Source of the DNA: Roseiarcus sp050010035
GTDB taxonomy: Bacteria; Pseudomonadota; Alphaproteobacteria; Rhizobiales; Beijerinckiaceae
Reading direction: 5' to 3'
Assembly (NCBI GenBank): GCA_050010035.1
Contig: JBEKLU010000017.1
Coordinates: 36,107 to 100,106, forward strand
DNA: 64,000 nt
Below are positions 58,688-64,000 of the stretch, piece by piece. The translations under genes were made by a program, and so were the position numbers. A model generated the notes under the pieces. The model was not told the origin of the DNA. It did no database searches and saw only the letters and a list, made by a program, of their open reading frames with translations. Numbering within the stretch: position 1 is the first letter of the stretch; each line of letters begins with the position of its first letter.

Positions 58688-59932
58688 ATGACCCCTGGGG
58701 ACGATCGAATGGCGAAGCAGAATTCCGCCCCCAGGGCGCCGGCCCAGTGGCTCGTCGTGGGCCTCGGCTTTCTGTCTTTGGCGGTTGCATTCTCGGCGCG
58801 CGCCGCCGTGGGGCTGGTGATGCCGGTTTGGCAACACGAACTCGGCTGGTCGCGCAGTTTCGTATCCGCCGCCGCCGCATTGGCATTGCTGACTATGGCG
58901 GCCGTGGCGCCGTTCGCCGGGCGACTGATCGACCGGCAGGGCGTGCGGATGACGCTCGCGATGGGGTTGGCGCTGGTCGGCGTCGGCAGTCTCACCGTGG
59001 CGGCGACGAGCAGCCGGATCGTATTTCTGATCGGGTTCAGCGGCGTCTCGGCGGTGGGTTTCGGCATCGTCGCCGCCCATGTGGTGTCGACGGCGATCGC
59101 GCGCTCTTTCGATCGCCACCGTGGGCTGGCGACCGGAATCGCGACCTCCGGCGCCACCGGTGGGCAATTCCTCGTCGTTCCCATTGTCGCGGCGATCTTG
59201 ACGACGTGGAGCTGGCGCTGGAGCTTCCTGACGATCGGCGTGGCCGCCGTGACCCTTCTTCCGCTGCTTTGGTGGATACCGGCGGGCAAAGCGCCGTCAG
59301 CCGGGAGCGAAGCGGCGCCGCCGCTCTTCGCCGACATCGTCTTCGTGTTGAAGAAACCGGCCTTTCACGTGCTGTTCTGGAGCTTCCTGCTCTGCGGATA
59401 CACCACCGCCGGCGTTATCGAGACGCATTTCCTCGGCTATGCGTCCTTTTGCGGCTTTGGTCCGATCCCGAGCGCGACGGCGTATGGGTTCCTTTCGGCG
59501 GTCAATATGGCGGGCATGATCCTTTCCGGTTGGCTGTCGGATCGCATGAACCGCGTGCTGCTGCTGGGTTCGATTTATCTCGCGCGAAGCCTCGCCTTCG
59601 TACTTCTCATGCACGTGGAGGCCGACTACGATAGGCTTATCGTCTTCGCCGCCTTGTTCGGCGCGGTCGACTACGCCACGGTCCCGGTGACCGCGAGTCT
59701 GGCGGCGAGCCACATCGGCCTTCGTGTCATGGGCCTTTCGATGGGAATGATTTCCGCCGGTCATGCGATCGGCGCCGCAGCAGGGGCCTTCCTCGGCGGG
59801 TATCTGTTCGATCTGACGCTCCGCTATGACTGGGTTTGGCTCAGCTCCGTCGGCCTGGCGCTCGCTGCCGGTCTCATGGTTTTCCAGCTTCGCGACCAGC
59901 CCAGATCCGCCCTGTCGACGGCAGCGGCTTAG
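58688..59932 (+). CDS. MFS transporter
   Basis: A 414-residue major facilitator with 12 predicted helices. The loop 2-3 motif is GRLIDRQGVRM, and helix 5 has TSGATGGQFLVVP. It resembles monocarboxylate/oxalate-type or YbfB-type permeases; the substrate is not readable. The start could be 58688 or 58709. It is probably regulated by the divergent LysR protein. Confidence 0.85.
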   Translation: MTPGDDRMAKQNSAPRAPAQWLVVGLGFLSLAVAFSARAAVGLVMPVWQHELGWSRSFVSAAAALALLTMAAVAPFAGRLIDRQGVRMTLAMGLALVGVGSLTVAATSSRIVFLIGFSGVSAVGFGIVAAHVVSTAIARSFDRHRGLATGIATSGATGGQFLVVPIVAAILTTWSWRWSFLTIGVAAVTLLPLLWWIPAGKAPSAGSEAAPPLFADIVFVLKKPAFHVLFWSFLLCGYTTAGVIETHFLGYASFCGFGPIPSATAYGFLSAVNMAGMILSGWLSDRMNRVLLLGSIYLARSLAFVLLMHVEADYDRLIVFAALFGAVDYATVPVTASLAASHIGLRVMGLSMGMISAGHAIGAAAGAFLGGYLFDLTLRYDWVWLSSVGLALAAGLMVFQLRDQPRSALSTAAA

Positions 59933-60026
59933 CTGTCCGCTCGAGCGCCCGCTGAGGGTCGCGGCCTCTGGACATCCGCGCCGCGACGCGCGCAAATGCC
60001 GCGCCGCCTCGACAAGGAGCCCGCCG

Positions 60027-61382
60027 ATGACCCCGCTGCCCAATTCGCTCGCCGCGCGCGACGTCGCCTATTACTTCCACCCCGCCACCAACGCGCGCCG
60101 GCACGAACAGGTCGGGCCGATGATGATCGAGCGCGGGCGCGGCGTCTACGTCTTCGACGACCAGGGCAAGGAATATATCGAAGGTCTCGCCGGCCTATGG
60201 AGCGTCGCGGTCGGCTTCGGCGAGCCGCGGCTCGTCGCGGCGGCGGCGGCGCAGATGGAGAAGCTGCCCTTCTATCATTCGTTCTCGCACAAGTCGCACC
60301 CGGCGGCGACGACGCTCGCCGAGCGGCTGGTGAAGATGGCGCCGGGCAAGATGGCCAAGGCGCATTTCACTTCGTCGGGCTCCGAGGCCAACGATCTCAC
60401 GATCAAGCTGATCTGGTATTACAACAACGCGCTCGGCCGGCCACAGAAGAAGAAGATCGTCTCCCGCCAGCGCGCCTATCACGGCGTCACCATCGCCTCG
60501 GGCAGCCTCACCGGCCTGCCGGCGTTCCATCGCGATTTCGATCTGCCGCTGCCGATGATGCGCCACGTTTCGTGCCCCAATCACTGGCGCTACGGCCTGC
60601 CCGGCGAGAGCGAGGAGGCGTTTGCGACGCGCCTCGCCGACGAGCTCGAGGCGCTGATCCTCGCCGAAGGGCCGGACACGGTCGCCGCCTTCATCGGCGA
60701 GCCCTTGATGGGGGCGGGCGGCGTCATGCCGCCGCCGCGAACCTATTGGGAGAAGGTCCAGGCGGTGTGCCGGCGCCACGACGTTCTCGTCGTCGCCGAC
60801 GAGGTCATCACCGGCTTCGGGCGCACCGGGCGCATGTTCGGCTGCCAGACCTACGGCATCGAGCCGGACGTCTTGGTGGTGTCGAAGGCGCTGACCTCGT
60901 CCTATTTTCCGCTTTCGGCGCTTCTCTTCACCGACGCGATCTATCAGGCGGTCGCCGACAATTCCAACAAGATCGGCGTGTTCGCGCACGGCTTCACCGC
61001 CAGCGGCCATCCCGTGGGCGCGGCGGTCGCGCTGGAAAATCTCGACATCTTCGAGGAGCGCGATCTCGTCGGCAATGCGGCGCGCCTGGCGCCGCGGTTC
61101 CAGGCGCGCCTGCAAGCCTTCGCCGATCATCCGAAGGTCGGCGAGGCGCGCGGCGTCGGCCTGATCGGCGCGCTGGAGTTTGTCGCCGACAAAGCGACAA
61201 AGGCGCCCTTCGCGCCGCCCGGCTCGTTCGGCGCGCGCCTGGCCGAACTCTGCCATGAGGAGGGGCTTATCATCCGCGCCATCGGCGACATCGTCGCCTT
61301 CTGTCCGCCGCTGATCATCACGGCCGAGGAGATCGACGCGCTGTTCGACCGCTTCGGGCGGGCGCTGGCGCGGGCGGTCTGA
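60027..61382 (+). CDS. Class III aminotransferase (aspartate aminotransferase family, omega-type)
   Basis: A 451-residue fold-type I PLP enzyme. Features: GLAGLWSVAVGFGEPRL, HKSHPAATTLAERL, FTSSGSEANDLTIKLIW, the PLP Asp in VVADEVITGFGRTGRMFG, and the Schiff-base lysine in VVSKALTSSYFPLSA. It resembles pyruvate-dependent omega-amine transaminases (putrescine, beta-alanine or taurine type). AAGGAG lies 8 bases before the ATG. guaA follows 133 bases later. Confidence 0.9.
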   Translation: MTPLPNSLAARDVAYYFHPATNARRHEQVGPMMIERGRGVYVFDDQGKEYIEGLAGLWSVAVGFGEPRLVAAAAAQMEKLPFYHSFSHKSHPAATTLAERLVKMAPGKMAKAHFTSSGSEANDLTIKLIWYYNNALGRPQKKKIVSRQRAYHGVTIASGSLTGLPAFHRDFDLPLPMMRHVSCPNHWRYGLPGESEEAFATRLADELEALILAEGPDTVAAFIGEPLMGAGGVMPPPRTYWEKVQAVCRRHDVLVVADEVITGFGRTGRMFGCQTYGIEPDVLVVSKALTSSYFPLSALLFTDAIYQAVADNSNKIGVFAHGFTASGHPVGAAVALENLDIFEERDLVGNAARLAPRFQARLQAFADHPKVGEARGVGLIGALEFVADKATKAPFAPPGSFGARLAELCHEEGLIIRAIGDIVAFCPPLIITAEEIDALFDRFGRALARAV

Positions 61383-61515
61383 CGGTATTTGGCGCTGGCC
61401 CTCAAGGGGCCGGCCGACGGCGCCTTTGCGCGTTCGCGGCGTTTCGCCGATTGCACGAGCGCGCCCTTTTGCCTAAGCGAAGGCTTGGAAACCCCGACGA
61501 GGCGCGATTCCCCTC

Positions 61516-63117
61516 ATGACCCAGCCCGCGAACAGCCCCGCCCCTCCCGCCTTCGCCCACGACAAGCTGTTGATCGTCGATTTCGGCTCCCAGGTGACGC
61601 AGCTCATCGCGCGGCGGGTGCGCGAGGCGGGGGTCTATTGCGAGATCGCGCCGTTCCAGAGCGCGGAGCAGGCTTTTTCCGAGCTGAAGCCGAAGGCGGT
61701 CATCCTGTCCGGCGGGCCGGCCTCGGTGCCCGACGAGGGGTCCCCGCGCGCGCCGCAGGCGATCTTCGATTCGAAAGTTCCCGTGCTCGGCATCTGCTAC
61801 GGCCAGATGACGATGGCCGCCCAGCTCGGCGGCGAGGTCGAAAGCGGCCATCATCGCGAATTCGGCCGCGCCGAGGTCGCCGTCGGCGCGTCGAGCCCGT
61901 TGTTGGAAGGCGTCTGGAAGCCGGGCGAGCGCCACACCGTGTGGATGAGCCACGGCGACCGCATCACCCGCCTGCCGCCGGGCTTTACGCGAGTCGCGAC
62001 CTCGGAGAACGCGCCCTTCGCGCTGATCGCCGACGAGGCGCGCCGCTACTACGGCCTGATGTTCCACCCCGAAGTCGTCCACACGCCCGACGGCGCGCGC
62101 CTCATCGGCAATTTCGTCCACGAGGTCGCCGGGCTGAAGAGCGACTGGACGATGGCGGCGTTCCGCGCCGAGGCGCGCGCGGCGATCCGCGCCCGCGTCG
62201 GCAAGGGCAGAGTGATCTGCGGCCTCTCCGGCGGCGTCGACTCCGCGGTGGCGGCGGTGCTGATCCACGAGGCGATCGGCGACCAGCTCACTTGCGTCTT
62301 CGTCGACCACGGCCTGATGCGCGCGGGCGAGGGCGAAGAGGTGGTGCGGTTGTTTCGCGGCCATTTCAACATCCCGCTGGTCCATGTCGCCGCCGAGCGG
62401 GCGTTTCTTGGCGCGCTCGACGGCGTCGCCGAGCCGGAGCTGAAGCGCAAGACGATCGGCCGCCTGTTCATCGAGACCTTCGAGCGGGAAGCGAAAAAAA
62501 TCGCCGCCGACGGGCGCGGGCCGGTCGAATTCCTCGCCCAGGGGACGCTCTACCCCGACGTGATCGAATCGGTCTCCTTCACCGGCGGCCCGTCGGTGAC
62601 CATCAAGTCGCACCACAACGTCGGCGGCCTGCCCGAGCGCATGAACATGAAGCTGGTCGAGCCGTTGCGCGAACTCTTCAAGGACGAAGTGCGCGCGCTC
62701 GGGCGCGAACTCGGCCTGCCCGAGAACTTCGTCGGCCGACATCCCTTTCCCGGGCCGGGCCTGGCGATCCGCATTCCCGGCGCCGTCAGCCAGGAGAAGC
62801 TCGACGTCCTGCGCCAGGCCGACGCGATCTATCTCGAGGAAATCCGCGCCGCCGGCCTCTACGACCAAATCTGGCAGGCCTTCGCCGTGCTGCTCCCCGT
62901 ACGCACCGTCGGCGTGATGGGCGACGGCCGCACCTACGACCATGTCTGCGCGCTGCGCGCGGTGACGTCTTCGGACGGCATGACGGCGGACTTCTTTCCG
63001 TTCGACATGGGGTTTTTGGGGCGCGCGGCGACGCGCATCATCAACGAGGTCAAGGGGATCAACCGGGTGGTCTACGACGTGACGAGCAAGCCGCCGGGGA
63101 CGATCGAGTGGGAATGA
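61516..63117 (+). CDS. guaA: GMP synthase (glutamine-hydrolysing)
   Basis: A 533-residue GMP synthetase converting XMP to GMP. Class I glutaminase triad: Cys94 (GICYGQM), His184 and Glu186 (HPEVVHT). ATP pyrophosphatase loop: GLSGGVDSA (236-244). Dimerisation domain is complete, ending PPGTIEWE. The 3' end is intact although an integrase gene begins 317 bases beyond it, as expected where an island inserts at guaA and restores its end. Confidence 0.97.
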   Translation: MTQPANSPAPPAFAHDKLLIVDFGSQVTQLIARRVREAGVYCEIAPFQSAEQAFSELKPKAVILSGGPASVPDEGSPRAPQAIFDSKVPVLGICYGQMTMAAQLGGEVESGHHREFGRAEVAVGASSPLLEGVWKPGERHTVWMSHGDRITRLPPGFTRVATSENAPFALIADEARRYYGLMFHPEVVHTPDGARLIGNFVHEVAGLKSDWTMAAFRAEARAAIRARVGKGRVICGLSGGVDSAVAAVLIHEAIGDQLTCVFVDHGLMRAGEGEEVVRLFRGHFNIPLVHVAAERAFLGALDGVAEPELKRKTIGRLFIETFEREAKKIAADGRGPVEFLAQGTLYPDVIESVSFTGGPSVTIKSHHNVGGLPERMNMKLVEPLRELFKDEVRALGRELGLPENFVGRHPFPGPGLAIRIPGAVSQEKLDVLRQADAIYLEEIRAAGLYDQIWQAFAVLLPVRTVGVMGDGRTYDHVCALRAVTSSDGMTADFFPFDMGFLGRAATRIINEVKGINRVVYDVTSKPPGTIEWE

Positions 63118-63434
63118 TTTAATAGGGTCCGGGACGTATCGCGACCTATCGAAAATCGGCATTAGTATGTTGATTTATAAAGATAATAGTTTCTGTGTCT
63201 ATCGCGGACTATCGGTGTCCAGCGGCTCAATTTGACGGTAAGTCTGACGGTAAGGCGTGAAGGGTTTCTGGCCGGCGATTACCTTTACCGTCAGCCAAAT
63301 TCTCGGTGTGACGGTAAAAATATTCGTATAACCATTTGAGATATAACAAGAAAAAATATGACCTTGCCGGTGAAGGCCGCTGACGGTAAAAGTTGATCGT
63401 CAGACACCGAAATTTGCCCCGAAATGGCCGATCC
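63118..63434. other. Attachment-site region of a guaA-inserted island
   Basis: This 317-base AT-rich gap has no gene. It holds five TGACGGTAA copies (63233, 63245, 63309 and 63381 direct; 63285-63293 inverted) and two 15-base near-repeats TATCGCG-xx-CTATCG (63137-63151, 63200-63214). Such clusters are typical of integrase arm sites and excisionase sites beside an attachment core. The core itself is presumably the guaA 3' end, base 63117 and just before. Confidence 0.6.
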
Positions 63435-64000
63435 ATGTTGACCGACACCGCGCTTAAACAGCTGAAACCAAAAGAAAAAACTTACAAGGTCGCCGACCGT
63501 GACGGTATGTACGTCACCGTCTCTCCAACAGGGTTGATCACCTTCCGCTATGATTACCGTCTCAACGGGCGGCGCGAGACGCTGACGATCGGGCGATACG
63601 GCGCTGCCGGGCTCTCTCTGGCGCGCGCCAGAGAGAAGTGCATCGACGCCAAGCGGGAGGTCGTCGAGGGCAACTCGCCGGCGCACGGTAAGCAGCGGGA
63701 GAAGCGGCGCCTTAAGGAAGCGAAGAGTTTTGGGGAGTTTGGCGAGCGATGGCTTCAGGAGGCCAGGATGGCCGACAGCACGCGCTCAATGCGTCGTGCA
63801 ATCTTCGAACGAGACATCCTGCCCCCGTTTCGAAGTCGGCTTCTTACCGAAATTACCTCGGGTGACGTGAGGGTCCTTTGCGCGAAGGTGAAGGACCGGG
63901 GTGCGCCGGCGACGGCCGTCCATGTGCGGGATATCATCAAGCTGGTCTATGGCTTCGCGATCCTGCACGGGGAGAAGGTGCCAAATCCGGCCGAGGAGGT
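63435..64000 (+). CDS. int: Tyrosine-type integrase, P4/DUF4102 family (3' truncated by window)
   Basis: The first 188 residues of an integrase are visible, running off the window. Residues 1-85 are the DUF4102 arm-binding domain: LTDTALKQLKPKEKTYKVADRDGMYVTVSPTGLITFRYDYRLNGRRETLTIGRYG..LSLARAREK. The SAM-like core-binding domain starts near 95 (FGEFGERWLQEARMADSTRSMRRAIFERDILPPF). The catalytic R..H.R..Y part lies beyond the end. Codon use has more A/T than its neighbours. The gene follows guaA on the same strand. Confidence 0.9.
   Translation, partial: MLTDTALKQLKPKEKTYKVADRDGMYVTVSPTGLITFRYDYRLNGRRETLTIGRYGAAGLSLARAREKCIDAKREVVEGNSPAHGKQREKRRLKEAKSFGEFGERWLQEARMADSTRSMRRAIFERDILPPFRSRLLTEITSGDVRVLCAKVKDRGAPATAVHVRDIIKLVYGFAILHGEKVPNPAEE

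Noticed and set aside
61383..61515. Purine riboswitch before guaA
   Set aside because: No conserved three-way junction core is recognisable in the 133 bases.
63233..63389. CRISPR-like array
   Set aside because: The TGACGGTAA units are 9 bases, irregularly spaced and one is inverted; no spacer pattern. They fit integrase arm sites.
63000..63434. A tRNA gene as the island attachment site
   Set aside because: No tRNA cloverleaf is seen near the integrase; guaA itself is the neighbouring gene and a known target.

Overview
The window is a high-GC chromosomal segment from an alphaproteobacterium, most likely Hyphomicrobiales. Support comes from FYDLN and DUF1150 family proteins, rhizobial-type C-P lyase gene order, btaAB betaine-lipid genes, BigR/SqrR-type regulation and bta/phn Pho-box-like repeats. 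A glycerate 2-kinase and the general gene set would suit a methylotroph of the Methylocystis/Methylosinus kind, but no diagnostic methanotrophy gene is present, so that is inference. Genes are dense, many pairs overlap by 4 bases (ATGA), and most of the sequence is core genome. Layout: 1-1410 holds the end of a SulP transporter, a TusA-like sulfurtransferase and a persulfide-sensing ArsR-family repressor with a clear operator. 1549-6453 holds an amidohydrolase, an SDR, an amidase and a peptide-type ABC binding protein. 6567-9657 holds a truncated BNR/sialidase-like gene, an OmpA protein with four internal repeats, and a DUF1902/HicA toxin-antitoxin pair; these separate the binding protein from its probable ABC transporter genes (9796-13517). 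The centrepiece is 13607-27094 (minus strand), a phosphorus-starvation block in transcription order phnC, phnD, phnE1, phnE2, phnG, phnH, a fused phnI-phnJ, phnK, phnL, a hexapeptide acyltransferase, phnM, phnN, a DUF1045 2H-phosphoesterase, then btaA and btaB. Phosphonates are imported, cleaved by C-P lyase, and the ribosyl product recycled to PRPP, while BtaAB replaces phospholipid with phosphorus-free betaine lipid. Pho-box-like repeats precede phnC and btaA. The natural PhnI-PhnJ fusion, 631 residues with all PhnJ catalytic residues kept, is the most unusual protein here. 27384-32345 holds a TIR-domain protein divergent from a haem-binding Tll0287-like/HAMP protein, then an alcohol dehydrogenase, an epoxide hydrolase and a ParB-like protein. 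32542-45036 is housekeeping: leuS, lptE, thpR, a zinc-ribbon/RecD-like helicase fusion, hsp20 with a heat-shock promoter and a possible RNA thermometer, DUF1150, thyA-dfrA, a BrnT/XRE toxin-antitoxin pair, an FAD-linked oxidase, glycerate kinase and rpmG. 45179-61382 holds an NRAMP-type metal transporter with a short upstream leader ORF, glutamate dehydrogenase, a Phd/VapC pair, a second FAD-linked oxidase, rlmD-like and tlyA rRNA methyltransferases, tam, a LysR/MFS divergent pair and a class III aminotransferase. The window closes with guaA and, directly behind it, the start of a P4-type integrase preceded by clustered TGACGGTAA repeats: the edge of a genomic island inserted at the guaA 3' end and running out of the window.
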